The notes under the pieces were generated by a model that saw nothing but the letters and a program-made list of their open reading frames with translations, was not told the origin of the DNA and searched no databases. The translations under genes were made by a program, and so were the position numbers. From positions 1 to 35,169 of the forward strand of contig CADCUO010000087.1 of assembly GCA_902805915.1 (NCBI GenBank): 35,169 nucleotides of DNA, read 5' to 3'. The stretch comes from an uncultured Propionibacteriaceae bacterium (GTDB taxonomy: Bacteria; Actinomycetota; Actinomycetes; Propionibacteriales; Propionibacteriaceae). Below, piece after piece: positions 10,586-18,666 of the stretch (position 1 is the first letter of the stretch; every line of letters begins with the position of its first letter).

Positions 10586-11352
10586 TGGCGAGCGACGCGA
10601 TACTGGGCACCGAAGAGGTGCCCCAGGCCTTCGACGACGCTGCTCCCCGGTACGACCTCATGGTGGCGCTCAACCCCGGCTACCACCGGCACCTGCGCTC
10701 TGCCGCCGCGGCGCTGGTGGAGTGGCTGCTTCCTGATCGCAGCACCACCCGGGTGGTCGACCTGGGCTGCGGGTCCGGGGCGTCGACCAGGGCCCTGTTG
10801 GATCAGCTCGCCGGACAGCCGGGCCTCCGGCTGGTCGGTGTCGATGCGTCCGCGGGCATGCTGCAGCAGGCCCGGGCCAAGCCCTGGCCCGCAAATGTGT
10901 CTTTCCATCACGGTCTGGCTGAGCAGCTGGCCGGGTTTCGCGGGGATTGGGGTCTAGCCGACCCGGTCGACGGCGTCTTCGCGGCGTACCTGTTCCGCAA
11001 TGTCACCGAACGGGACAAGGTGCTGGCCTCGGTGCACGACCTGCTTCGTCCCGGCGGGGTGCTGGTCACCCAGGAGTACTCGGTCACCGGGTCGTCGCGC
11101 TCAAGGCTGGTCTGGTCGCTGGTCTGCTGGCTCGTGGTGATCCCGCTGAGCTGGGTGACGTCTGGGCAGACGAGGTTGTACCGCTACCTGTGGCGCAGTG
11201 TTCTGGCCTTTGACCCGATACCTGACTTCACCAACCGCCTGCATGCCGCGGGGTTCGTCGACGTCGAGGTACGGACGGTCCCGGGCTGGCAGCGGGGGAT
11301 CCTGCACACCTTCCGGGCTCGTAAGCCTAGTGAACCGACATCCCAGCCGTGA
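10585..11352 (+). CDS. crtT: SAM-dependent methyltransferase in the carotenoid cluster (CrtT-like)
   Basis: A 255-residue class I methyltransferase resembling the UbiE/MenG group. SAM-binding motif I reads VVDLGCGSGAS near residue 54, with GVDASAGMLQQAR as the following acidic-loop region and LRPGGVLVTQEYS near residue 155. A hydrophobic stretch after residue 170 (LVWSLVCWLVVIPLSWV) suggests membrane contact. The ATG at 10585 follows GAGGAG by five bases and overlaps the crtYd stop. From memory, Streptomyces isorenieratene clusters carry crtY-crtT-crtU in this order, which is the reason for the name; the reaction of CrtT is not established. A quinone methyltransferase is the alternative. Confidence 0.75.
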   Translation: MASDAILGTEEVPQAFDDAAPRYDLMVALNPGYHRHLRSAAAALVEWLLPDRSTTRVVDLGCGSGASTRALLDQLAGQPGLRLVGVDASAGMLQQARAKPWPANVSFHHGLAEQLAGFRGDWGLADPVDGVFAAYLFRNVTERDKVLASVHDLLRPGGVLVTQEYSVTGSSRSRLVWSLVCWLVVIPLSWVTSGQTRLYRYLWRSVLAFDPIPDFTNRLHAAGFVDVEVRTVPGWQRGILHTFRARKPSEPTSQP

Positions 11353-11358
11353 GGATGG

Positions 11359-12960
11359 GTGCGGCGCGTCGTCGCGATGAGTAGAGCGACTGCCCGCCCC
11401 AGCTGGCTACCCGGACGGGACCGGCGTGCTGTCCGGCACCCGGCAGCACCCGGAGCGCTCCGACCCCCGAACCCACCTCGGGTCCTTGTCGCCGGTGGCG
11501 GTATCGCCGGGATCGCTGCGGCGGTGGGGCTGGCTGAGCGGGGCGTGGACGTGGTGCTGGTGGAGAAGCACGCCCAGCTCGGTGGCCGCGTGCGCTCCTG
11601 GCCCGTCGACCACGGCGAGGACCGGGTCACCATGAGCCGCGGGTTCCATGCCTTCTTCCGGCAGTACTACAACCTGCGAGCGCTGCTCTGCCGGGTCGAC
11701 CCTGCCCTCGATCGGCTGGTCGGCCTGGACGACTATCCGCTGGTGCTGGCTGGTGGGCACGCGGACTCCTTCGCCCGTATCCCGCGCACCCCGCCTCTCA
11801 ACCTGGCCACCTTCGTCGCCCGGAGCCCGAGCTTCACTGCACGTGACCTCACCAGGGTGGATATCGGGGCGGCGCTGGAGCTGCTGGACGTCGAGTTCCC
11901 ACAGACTTTCTCCCGCTACGACGGGCAGAGTGCGGCGGAGTTCCTGGACCGGCTGCGGTTCCCCGACGGTGCCCGGCACCTGGCCCTGGAGGTCTTCGCC
12001 CGGAGCTTCTTCGCACCCCCGAACCAGTTCGCGGCCGGTGAGCTGGTGGCGATGTTCCACACCTATTTCGTCGGGTCGTCGGAGGGCCTGCTGTTCGACG
12101 TACCGACTGAGGACTACGACACGGCATTCTGGGCGCCGCTGGAACGCTATCTGCGTGTTTGTGGGGCCACCGTGGTGACCGGGGACTCCGTCGAGGCCCT
12201 CCACCTGGAGGAACCTGATGGGGTGCGTGTCGACCTCGCCTCGGGTCAGAACCTCGAGGTCGATGCGGTCGTGATCGCAACAGACCCCGCCTCCACCCGA
12301 CGGCTGATCGCCCAGACCAGCGGGCTGGGTGACGAATCGTGGCGGGAACGGGTCGCGCAGACCCGCAATGCACCACCTTTCGCGGTGTGGCGGCTCTGGC
12401 TGGACCGCCTGGTCGATGCCGGGCGGCCCCCGTTCCTCGGCACCAGTGGCTACGGGCCGTTGGACAACATCACCGTGGTTGAGCGCTTCGAGGCCGGTGC
12501 CCGGCAGTGGTCTGACGCCCACGGCGGCTCCGTGGTGGAGCTGCACGCGTACGCGCTGCCGTTCGGCGACACCGCAGCAGTGAACTCGCAGTCGATCCAG
12601 GCGGAGCTGTGGTCGCAGCTCAATCGGGTCTATGAGGAGACCACCGGGGCAACGGTGCTGGCCTCGGAGTGGCTGGTCGAGGCGGACTGCCCGCTGATCG
12701 ACACCCGACCGTGGCACCTGCGCCCGGAGGTGACGACTCCTGACCCGCGGGTGGTGCTGGCGGGCGATCAGATTCGGTGCGACTTCCCGGTAGCGCTGAT
12801 GGAGCGGGCTGCTACCACCGGGTGGCTGGCCGCGAATGCTCTGCTCGCCGGTTGGGGAGTCGCCGGGCATGACCTGTGGACCGTACCGATGGCGGGTCGT
12901 CTGCCAGCAGTCGGATCCGCCCGGCGAGTTCTTGCCAGGTCGGCGCCCCGACGCTCCTGA
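11359..12960 (+). CDS. crtU: FAD-dependent beta-carotene desaturase/methyltransferase (CrtU-like)
   Basis: A 533-residue flavoprotein of the CrtI/CrtU amine-oxidase fold. An extension of about 35 residues precedes the FAD-binding motif VLVAGGGIAGIAAAVGLAERG, followed by GGRVRSWPV. TMSRGFHAFFRQYYNLRALL and ARSFFAPPNQFAAGELVAMF match what I remember of CrtU, the enzyme that turns beta-rings into aromatic phi-rings giving isorenieratene. The C-terminal FAD contact is VVLAGDQIRCDFPVALMERA. It follows crtT by six bases; GTG 11359 has GAGG four bases before it, and ATG 11377 is an alternative start. Its place beside split lycopene cyclase genes supports aromatic carotenoid synthesis. Another CrtI-type oxidase (e.g. 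isomerase) is the alternative. Confidence 0.82.
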   Translation: MRRVVAMSRATARPSWLPGRDRRAVRHPAAPGALRPPNPPRVLVAGGGIAGIAAAVGLAERGVDVVLVEKHAQLGGRVRSWPVDHGEDRVTMSRGFHAFFRQYYNLRALLCRVDPALDRLVGLDDYPLVLAGGHADSFARIPRTPPLNLATFVARSPSFTARDLTRVDIGAALELLDVEFPQTFSRYDGQSAAEFLDRLRFPDGARHLALEVFARSFFAPPNQFAAGELVAMFHTYFVGSSEGLLFDVPTEDYDTAFWAPLERYLRVCGATVVTGDSVEALHLEEPDGVRVDLASGQNLEVDAVVIATDPASTRRLIAQTSGLGDESWRERVAQTRNAPPFAVWRLWLDRLVDAGRPPFLGTSGYGPLDNITVVERFEAGARQWSDAHGGSVVELHAYALPFGDTAAVNSQSIQAELWSQLNRVYEETTGATVLASEWLVEADCPLIDTRPWHLRPEVTTPDPRVVLAGDQIRCDFPVALMERAATTGWLAANALLAGWGVAGHDLWTVPMAGRLPAVGSARRVLARSAPRRS

Positions 12961-12962
12961 GC

Positions 12963-12977
12963 CCCCCGAGTCGGGGG
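12963..12977 (+). terminator. Hairpin after crtU
   Basis: CCCCCGAGTCGGGGG, three bases past the crtU stop, folds as CCCCC/GGGGG with a 5-nt loop. There is no T-run. Confidence 0.55.
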
Positions 12978-13107
12978 TCCGGGGCGAGCGCTGAAATCTC
13001 GCTATCAGCGGCCCGCGGGATGGCGAGCCCACGCCGGTGGCGATCGGCTGGTCCGGCTCCGGTAGAGGAATATCAGCGCAATCTCTGCCCGGGCAATCTC
13101 AGACGCA

Positions 13108-13142
13108 CCCGTTGCGGCGAACTCCTCCCGGTCCGCAACGGG
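13108..13142. terminator. Strong inverted repeat between converging crt operons
   Basis: CCCGTTGCGG (13108-13117) and CCGCAACGGG (13133-13142) are perfect 10-bp arms with a 15-nt loop. The position between crtU and the Rieske gene fits a bidirectional terminator. Confidence 0.6.
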
Positions 13143-13265
13143 CGCTGCGGTCGCGACTGCTCCGCTGAGATTTCGCTACCCCCGGTCGGGCTGACGAGAG
13201 CCCTGGGCGTGAGGCGACCCAGCACCTCTGCGCAGTAGACAAATATCAGCGAGCTACCGCCGCAC

Positions 13266-14279
13266 CTAGCCGGGGAACTCGCCCCGGGCCCGCAGTTCGT
13301 AGCGGCGCTCAGCATAGGCGAGATCATCCACCCAGAGCCGGCGAGCGGTCCTCCGGATGCTCGGCCGGAGCAGCGGGGCCAGCCACCTGGCCACTGCAAA
13401 GCCGGTGCGGTCGGAGTGCGCGATAGTGGCCTCGATCACCATGGTCAGCGGGCGACCCTGCTCGTCCACGCCCAACGGGGTGGCATGAGTCTCCACCACA
13501 CTGCCTTCGCCCTCCCCGTCCGTGATCCGCATGACGATGGTGCGAGCATCGGGGCAGCTGAACTCCGCCCGCACCGGCACCCCCCAGGTACGGCTGAGCC
13601 GGAAGGTGACATCAACGGCAAGCGTGTGCTCGTCACTGGCGCTGTCGTCCACGGTCAGGTGGCTGAACGAGTACGGGTGGAACCACGCGCCGTGCCAGGG
13701 ATCCAGCCGGTTGGCGATTACGTCCTGCGGCTCACAGCTGCCCAGCTCGGTCATCACCGCGGACACCGAATCGGCCAATGGTGGCCTCGGGGGCAGCGAC
13801 GGGCGGTCGGTGGCCGGCTCTCCCTGCACTGGCAGGCCGACCCAGATCAGCACACCGTCGTCGAAACCTCGGTACGGGCTCCAGGTCTGGTCGCCGGACT
13901 CCTGCAGCGCCAGCCCGTGCCAACGGCAGTAGAGGGTCCCGTCCAGCACGGCACAGTTGTCCAGCAGGGCGCCAAGATGGGGGCAGGCCCCCGGACCCGC
14001 CACCAGCGTGCCGATTCGATTGCGCCAGAAGACGATCTCGCGGCCGGCAATGGTCCGCGCCACTGACTTGGTCCGGCCGACGTCGCCGCTGGCCCCAGCC
14101 ACGAACCAGCCGCCTGAGTTCTGCTGCTGGGCCACCTCGAGGGCCCGGGCGATCCGGCCGGGCTTGGCCTGCCGCCAGGTCGCGGCCATCCGGTTCTCCG
14201 TCGGCTGCGGCAGGCGGGCGATCGGGATGCGTCTCGCCAGAGCGGCCGGCGAGCGATCAGGGCGTGTCCTGAGCGACAT
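13266..14279 (-). CDS. Rieske-type non-haem iron oxygenase in the carotenoid operon
   Basis: A 337-residue protein with a Rieske [2Fe-2S] site (CPHLG near residue 98 and CRWHG about 18 residues later) and, near residue 190, NRLDPWHGAWFHPY, which fits the Asp/His/His mononuclear iron site of ring-hydroxylating-type oxygenases. It should therefore need an external electron donor and insert or use O2. I recall such proteins being annotated with DUF5914 in actinobacteria, but am not sure. The ATG at 14279 has AAGGGA nine bases upstream, and the gene overlaps the crtB end by 23 bp, so it is cotranscribed and probably acts on a carotenoid, for instance as hydroxylase or ketolase. Substrate and product are inference only. 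Confidence 0.82.
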   Translation of the reverse strand: MSLRTRPDRSPAALARRIPIARLPQPTENRMAATWRQAKPGRIARALEVAQQQNSGGWFVAGASGDVGRTKSVARTIAGREIVFWRNRIGTLVAGPGACPHLGALLDNCAVLDGTLYCRWHGLALQESGDQTWSPYRGFDDGVLIWVGLPVQGEPATDRPSLPPRPPLADSVSAVMTELGSCEPQDVIANRLDPWHGAWFHPYSFSHLTVDDSASDEHTLAVDVTFRLSRTWGVPVRAEFSCPDARTIVMRITDGEGEGSVVETHATPLGVDEQGRPLTMVIEATIAHSDRTGFAVARWLAPLLRPSIRRTARRLWVDDLAYAERRYELRARGEFPG

Positions 14280-15237
14280 GTGCTGCGGTCCCTTCTGAAG
14301 ATGAGGCGCTGCGGGACGGACCGGTACGGCTGCCGGGCGGTCCAACCACCATGATCCGCCCGGCGGTCATCGCCTTGCGCCACGTGGGTACCCGTACCCG
14401 ACCAGTGAACACGTCATAGTCGGCGGCCTCGATCCGCTCCAGAATCTGGGCGTACAGCACTCGCGCCGCGCCGACGCAGCGGGCTGACCGAGGTGGCAGC
14501 ATCGGGATGCCGGCGTCGGCGATCCGGTACAGCTCACGGTTGCGCTCGATCTGGAACGCCATCAGCGCCCGCCACTCCGGCGTCACCGTCCGAGCCTGGA
14601 TGTCCACCCCGAACCGGTGGATGTCGGCCTGGGGAACATAAACCCGACCGCGGTCGAGGTCCTCGTCGATGTCGCGTAGGAAGTTGGTGAGCTGGAACGC
14701 CAGCCCGAGCGAGCGGGCTGGTTCCCGGGCGGCTCGGTCCCTCGGCTGCAGCACCGGCAGCATCATCTCCCCGATGACCGCCGCGGAGCCCTCCATGTAG
14801 TCGCAGAGGTCTTCCCAGGTCTCGTAGCGGGTGGTGGTGAGGTCCATTGCCATCGCGGCGAAGAAGCGCTGGAAGCACTCCGGGTCGATGTCGGCGACCC
14901 GTACGGTGTCCACCACGGCAGCCATCACGGGATCAGTACTGCCACCCGCGGCCAACGCTGTCTGGAACGACTGCGCGAAGGCTTCCAGTCGAGAACGCAT
15001 CTGCGCCACAGACGACTGCGCGATCGTCTCCGGGTCGTCGACGATGTCGTCCGCCAGCCGGCAGAGGGCGTACACGGCATGGACATGGCGCCGCCGCGGC
15101 TTCGGCAGCAGCAGCGCACCCCAGTAGTACGTGGTGCCGAACCGGCGCGTCAGCTCGGCGCACCGACGGTACCCCTCCCGCAGCACGGGGTCGCGGACCT
15201 CGACCTCAGACACGTCAGAGTGGGACCGGAGAGCCAT
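14257..15237 (-). CDS. crtB: Phytoene synthase
   Basis: Condenses two GGPP into phytoene, at the membrane. The 326-residue length is normal. The first Asp-rich motif is LADDIVDDPE at residues 61-70, and the second is FLRDIDEDLDRGRVYVP near residue 195; both bind Mg-diphosphate. The start is the ATG at 15237, whose ATGA overlaps the crtI stop. A longer frame upstream is a shadow of crtI. It is followed, with 23 bp overlap, by the Rieske oxygenase gene. Confidence 0.96.
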   Translation of the reverse strand: MALRSHSDVSEVEVRDPVLREGYRRCAELTRRFGTTYYWGALLLPKPRRRHVHAVYALCRLADDIVDDPETIAQSSVAQMRSRLEAFAQSFQTALAAGGSTDPVMAAVVDTVRVADIDPECFQRFFAAMAMDLTTTRYETWEDLCDYMEGSAAVIGEMMLPVLQPRDRAAREPARSLGLAFQLTNFLRDIDEDLDRGRVYVPQADIHRFGVDIQARTVTPEWRALMAFQIERNRELYRIADAGIPMLPPRSARCVGAARVLYAQILERIEAADYDVFTGRVRVPTWRKAMTAGRIMVVGPPGSRTGPSRSASSSEGTAAHVAQDTP

Positions 15238-16718
15238 CAGCGGCCGCTCGGCAGGTAGCGCTGCACCCGGTCCGCTGCCAGCTTGCCGGAGATCAGCACC
15301 ATCGGCACGCCCACGCCGGGCACGGTCCCGGAGCCGGCGAAGACCAGACCCGGGACAGATTTCTCGGCATTCGGCGGTCGAAACGGTCCGGTCTGGGCGA
15401 AGGTGTGGGCCAGCGCGAACGGGGTGCCTGCTTTCATCCCCTGACGCTCCCAGTCCAGCGGGGTGACGATCTGCTCGGTCACCACGTCGTCGGGGTAGCC
15501 CTGCTCGCCGAGGAACTGGTGCAGTCGCTCCCGCATCGGGGCCGTCTCGGTGTTCCAGTCCACCCCGCCGGAGAGGTTGGGTACGGGCTCCAGGACGAAC
15601 AGCGTGGAGCTGCCCGGCGGTGCGGCGGCGGGATGATCCAGGGACGGGATGGTCACCAGCCGCGACGGGTCGGGCATCAGGCGACCCTGCTTCAGCAGCG
15701 CGTCGAACGCCGACCCCCACTGCTCCCCGAAGTGGATGTTGTGGTGCGCCGCCTCAAAGCCTGGAAGCCCGCGGACGCCGACGTGCCAGACGACAGCGGA
15801 GGGGGAGTAGTCGCCGTTGGTCGTGCCGCGCGGCGGCTTGAGATCGGGCAGCAGCTTGTCGTACGCCACCGGCAGGTCCAAGGTGCAGACGACGGCGTCG
15901 GCATGAAGCTGTTCGCCGTCGAGCAACCGGACTCCGGCCACCCCGCCGTTGTCGGACCGACGCAGGATCGACTCCACCTCGGCGCCGTAGCGAAATTGAG
16001 CGCCGGCCTTCTCGCAGGCTTGGGCCATCGCCACCGGCATCGCGTTCATGCCCCCATCGGGGAACCAGACGCCCTCGATGCTGTCCATGTAGGTGATGAC
16101 GGCATACAGGGCCAACGCCGAGTCCGGCGCCAGCCCGGCGTACATCGCCTGGAAGCTGAAAAGTCGATGCAGCCGCGGGTCGCGGAACCGTCGGCGGACA
16201 GCGTTGCCCAGCCGTCCGAAGGCGCCCAGCCGCAGCAGCTCGGCTGCCGCTCGAGGCGACGACAGCAACCCCAGGGGGGAGTCGAAGTTTCGGTCGATGA
16301 AGTTGGGCATCTCGATCACATAGAGCTTGCGCAGCCAGTCGACGAAGCCGTCGAAGGCGGCAGCATCGACGCTGCCGCAGGTGTTGGCGATCTCTGCCCG
16401 CATCGCCTCATGGCCGTAGCGGACGTGGATGGTGCTGCCGTCGGCGAAGGTCGCCCGGTAGGCGGGGTCGAGCCTACGCATCGGCAAGGCGGATTCCAGC
16501 TCGGTCCCCACCGCACGTAGGGCGTCGGCCACCAGGTCCCGCATGGTGAGCACCGTCGGGCCGGTGTCGAAGGTGAACCCGTCCTTGACCAGCTGACCGT
16601 TGCGCCCGCCGGGAATGTGCTCGCGTTCCACGGCCGTGACGTCGTACCCGCGGCCGGTCAGGTGGCAGGCGGCGGCCAGACCCGCGAGCCCGGCGCCGAC
16701 CACGATGACGCGGCTCAT
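15237..16718 (-). CDS. crtI: Phytoene desaturase
   Basis: Introduces the double bonds turning phytoene into lycopene, FAD-dependent and membrane-associated. Residues 1-20 contain VIVVGAGLAGLAAACHL, followed by PGGRNGQL, and DGFTFDTGPTVLTM is the usual CrtI continuation. The C-terminal signature is LVFAGSGTVPGVGVPMVLIS. At 493 residues it has the standard length. The ATG at 16718 overlaps the crtE stop (ATGA); an in-frame ATG at 16730 would add four residues and is possible. It lies between crtE and crtB in a coupled operon. Confidence 0.95.
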   Translation of the reverse strand: MSRVIVVGAGLAGLAAACHLTGRGYDVTAVEREHIPGGRNGQLVKDGFTFDTGPTVLTMRDLVADALRAVGTELESALPMRRLDPAYRATFADGSTIHVRYGHEAMRAEIANTCGSVDAAAFDGFVDWLRKLYVIEMPNFIDRNFDSPLGLLSSPRAAAELLRLGAFGRLGNAVRRRFRDPRLHRLFSFQAMYAGLAPDSALALYAVITYMDSIEGVWFPDGGMNAMPVAMAQACEKAGAQFRYGAEVESILRRSDNGGVAGVRLLDGEQLHADAVVCTLDLPVAYDKLLPDLKPPRGTTNGDYSPSAVVWHVGVRGLPGFEAAHHNIHFGEQWGSAFDALLKQGRLMPDPSRLVTIPSLDHPAAAPPGSSTLFVLEPVPNLSGGVDWNTETAPMRERLHQFLGEQGYPDDVVTEQIVTPLDWERQGMKAGTPFALAHTFAQTGPFRPPNAEKSVPGLVFAGSGTVPGVGVPMVLISGKLAADRVQRYLPSGR

Positions 16719-17899
16719 CGGTTCCGCCATGCGATCTGATGCGCCATCTGGGTCAACTGGGTCACGCCTTCGGGGTCGAGAAAGGTGTTCTGCAGTGCAT
16801 CGAGAGCTGCTGCGACATGGCCGGAGATGAGGTCTTCGACGGCGGCGACGACACCTTCGGTCGCCAGCTCCTGCTGGAGCAGTGTGACGTCGGTCGAGGT
16901 GAGGTCCGGAGATCCGACCCGTGCCAGGGCGTCCCGCGCCGCGGACCCCCGTACCCACTCAGCGGCCAGCGACATGATCACTGTCGGCTTGCCGGAGATC
17001 AAGTCGTCGCCGGCCGGCTTGCCGGTCAGCTCGGGGTCACCCCATACCCCGAGCAGGTCGTCGCGGAGGGCAAATGCTTCGCCGACCTCACGTCCGTACC
17101 GGGTCAGGCAGTCGACCACCTCGCCGGTTGCGCCGCCGGCGACGGCGCCCAGCTGGAGTGGACGTTCCACGGTGTAGGCGCCGGACTTCATCCGAGCTAC
17201 CTGCCGGGCATGGGCAAGATCACGCCGACCGGCGGCGCCGCCGGTCAGGTCGCGGCGCTGACCGGAGACCAGCTCGACCACGAGCAGCCGCCATAGCCTG
17301 CGCATCGGGGCTGGCAGATCGGCGGCCAGATGGTCGGCCTCAGCATGGGCCAGATCACCGAGCAGGATGGCGATGCTCTCGCCGAAGCGTTGCGCAGACC
17401 CCAGCGCCGCCCACTCGCTGTGCAGCCGGGCAGTGTGAGCATGCACCGTCGGCCGGCCACGGCGCGAAGCCGACTCATCCATCACGTCGTCATGGATCAG
17501 GGCGAACAGATGCAGCAGCTCAAGAGCGGCCCCGGCCCGGATGACGTCGCCATGCCCGGACCCACGGGACTGCCCACCGGCGCTGACCCAGCCCAGGTAC
17601 GACATCACCGGGCGGATCCTCTTGCCGCCGGTGGCCAGCAGCTGTTTCAGCAGCTGTGGCAGGTCGTCGTCGGCGAGGATGTCGACCGTGCCGCGGTCAC
17701 CAAGCTCGGGGCTCCACAGCTCAGTCAGGCCCGTCACTGATGCGGCGAGGACCGTGTCGACCTGCTGGAGATAGTCCGAGACGCCTGGGCGATCGGCCCG
17801 GCCGGGGAGTGCGACCACCCAGCCGTGTCCGTGTTGAGCGGTCCGACCCTGGCCGGTGGAACTCACCGCGGCGTCCTCCGACGGCTGGGCTCTGCTCAC
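16715..17899 (-). CDS. crtE: Geranylgeranyl diphosphate synthase (polyprenyl synthetase)
   Basis: Builds GGPP from IPP and allylic diphosphates. The first Asp-rich motif is LIHDDVMDESASRRGRPT near residue 135 and the second is RDDLLGVWGDPELTGK near residue 265. A 394-residue protein from the GTG at 17899, which has GGAG six bases upstream; the ATG at 17905 would abut that site and is less likely. The N-terminal 40 or so residues (Ser/Gln/His-rich) precede the folded domain and look disordered. It starts 26 bp after the idi stop. Chain length (C20) is inferred from the crtB neighbour. Confidence 0.93.
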   Translation of the reverse strand: MSRAQPSEDAAVSSTGQGRTAQHGHGWVVALPGRADRPGVSDYLQQVDTVLAASVTGLTELWSPELGDRGTVDILADDDLPQLLKQLLATGGKRIRPVMSYLGWVSAGGQSRGSGHGDVIRAGAALELLHLFALIHDDVMDESASRRGRPTVHAHTARLHSEWAALGSAQRFGESIAILLGDLAHAEADHLAADLPAPMRRLWRLLVVELVSGQRRDLTGGAAGRRDLAHARQVARMKSGAYTVERPLQLGAVAGGATGEVVDCLTRYGREVGEAFALRDDLLGVWGDPELTGKPAGDDLISGKPTVIMSLAAEWVRGSAARDALARVGSPDLTSTDVTLLQQELATEGVVAAVEDLISGHVAAALDALQNTFLDPEGVTQLTQMAHQIAWRNR

Positions 17900-17925
17900 G
17901 TGCATCTCCGATCGTTGTACCTGCA

Positions 17926-18474
17926 CTACGCCCTGATGGAGCGTGCCCGCGTCAGCTGCCGTACCTGAGTGACTGCCCATGGGCTGAAGGCGAACGGTGT
18001 CGCCGACATTGCCGCCAGCACATCACTCCAATCGACCCATGCCCAGCTCATCACCTCCTCAGGATTCGGCGCGGGAGCCACGTTTGGATTCACTGTGCGG
18101 CCCACAAATACTGGGCAGATCTCGTTCTCGCGGATGCCGCTGGCGTCCAAGGCGGTGTAGGCGAAGTCCGGCAGCTCGCAGGTCAGGTCAGTGACCTGGA
18201 GCCCGAGCTCGGTCTCCAGCCGTCGATGCACGGCCTCGCTGAGCTCCTCGCCTGGTCGTGGATGACCGCAGCAGCTGTTGGTCCACACCCCCGGCCAGGT
18301 CAGCTTGCCCAGCGCCCGCCGGGTGAGGAGCAGCTGTCCAGCTCCGTTGAAGAGGTAAAGGGAGAAGGCGAGATGGAGGGGGGTCTCCGTGTGATGTACC
18401 GCGGACTTGAGCTCTTGACCGATCGGTTCGCCGTGGAGGTCGACCAGCACCACCGGGTCGTCGATAACCGTCAC
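17926..18474 (-). CDS. idi: Isopentenyl-diphosphate delta-isomerase, type 1
   Basis: Interconverts IPP and DMAPP. A 182-residue Nudix-fold enzyme, the usual length. The catalytic Cys lies in NSCCGHP (Cys69 in this numbering) and the catalytic Glu region in ENEICPVFVG near residue 120; HHTETPLHLAFS gives metal-binding His residues. I start it at the GTG at 18474: the family begins here, there is no Shine-Dalgarno site, and the GTG overlaps the TGA of a short leader ORF (GTGA). A TTG at 18555 would add 27 residues not typical of the family. First enzyme gene of the idi-crtE-crtI-crtB-Rieske operon. Confidence 0.94.
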   Translation of the reverse strand: MTVIDDPVVLVDLHGEPIGQELKSAVHHTETPLHLAFSLYLFNGAGQLLLTRRALGKLTWPGVWTNSCCGHPRPGEELSEAVHRRLETELGLQVTDLTCELPDFAYTALDASGIRENEICPVFVGRTVNPNVAPAPNPEEVMSWAWVDWSDVLAAMSATPFAFSPWAVTQVRQLTRARSIRA

Positions 18475-18545
18475 CTGGGTGCGACGGCCACGAGAGGTCC
18501 ACAGGTCATGCAGAGTCCGACGGTGAGGGGTCTGGTCGGCGTCAT
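18471..18545 (-). CDS. Leaderless 24-codon leader ORF coupled to idi
   Basis: An ATG at 18545 stands six bases after TATTGT (18557-18552, minus), the same -10-to-start layout as other leaderless genes here. It opens a 24-codon frame beginning MTPTRPLTVG and containing LCMTCG (Cys12, Cys15), ending in TGA at 18473-18471. That stop overlaps the idi GTG by three bases (GTGA). This would explain how idi is translated without a ribosome site: ribosomes finishing the leader reinitiate. A regulatory role for the peptide, for example sensing amino-acid supply, is speculative. It could also be a chance ORF. Confidence 0.5.
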   Translation of the reverse strand: MTPTRPLTVGLCMTCGPLVAVAPR

Positions 18546-18551
18546 AGCGAA

Positions 18552-18557
18552 ACAATA
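18552..18557 (-). promoter_or_regulatory. Predicted -10 of the idi-crt operon
   Basis: TATTGT on the minus strand, six bases before the leader ATG at 18545. No clear -35 hexamer is visible. Confidence 0.45.
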
Positions 18558-18650
18558 CTCAGTCGACCGGCGCTGGCCAGCACCCAACTTGTGCAACCTG
18601 CTCGTCCGGCAAAGTCGTCACTAGCGGAATGTCACCGCAACTCCCTATCA

Positions 18651-18666
18651 TCGAACACATGTTCGA
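18651..18666. promoter_or_regulatory. SOS box (LexA operator)
   Basis: TCGAACACATGTTCGA matches the actinobacterial LexA operator TCGAAC-N4-GTTCGA at every defined base; the palindrome extends by one A and T to 18650-18667. It directly abuts the TATGAT -10 of the gene starting at 18679, so bound LexA would block its transcription. Confidence 0.85.

Larger units (their letters stand above)
12961..13265. repeat. Intergenic region between converging crt units, with five CGCTGA-type repeats
   Basis: No convincing gene here. It holds several structures: a terminator-like hairpin right after crtU, a 10-bp inverted repeat at 13108-13142, a smaller stem GGGCT/AGCCC (13188-13192, 13199-13203), and a repeated motif. 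Plus-strand copies are CGCTGAAATCTCGCTA (12989-13004) and CGCTGAGATTTCGCTA (13163-13178). Minus-strand copies appear as TATCAGCG at 13003-13010, AATATCAGCG at 13069-13078 and AAATATCAGCG at 13241-13251. The first plus and first minus copies pair as a 6-bp inverted repeat (CGCTGA/TCAGCG). The role is unknown. Confidence 0.6.

Noticed and set aside
11407-13032. A 541-codon minus-strand frame opposite crtU
   Set aside because: Arg/Pro/Gly-rich shadow with no motif; crtU is coding on the plus strand.
14847-16520. A 557-codon plus-strand frame opposite crtB/crtI
   Set aside because: Antisense shadow; crtB and crtI motifs are unmistakable on the other strand.
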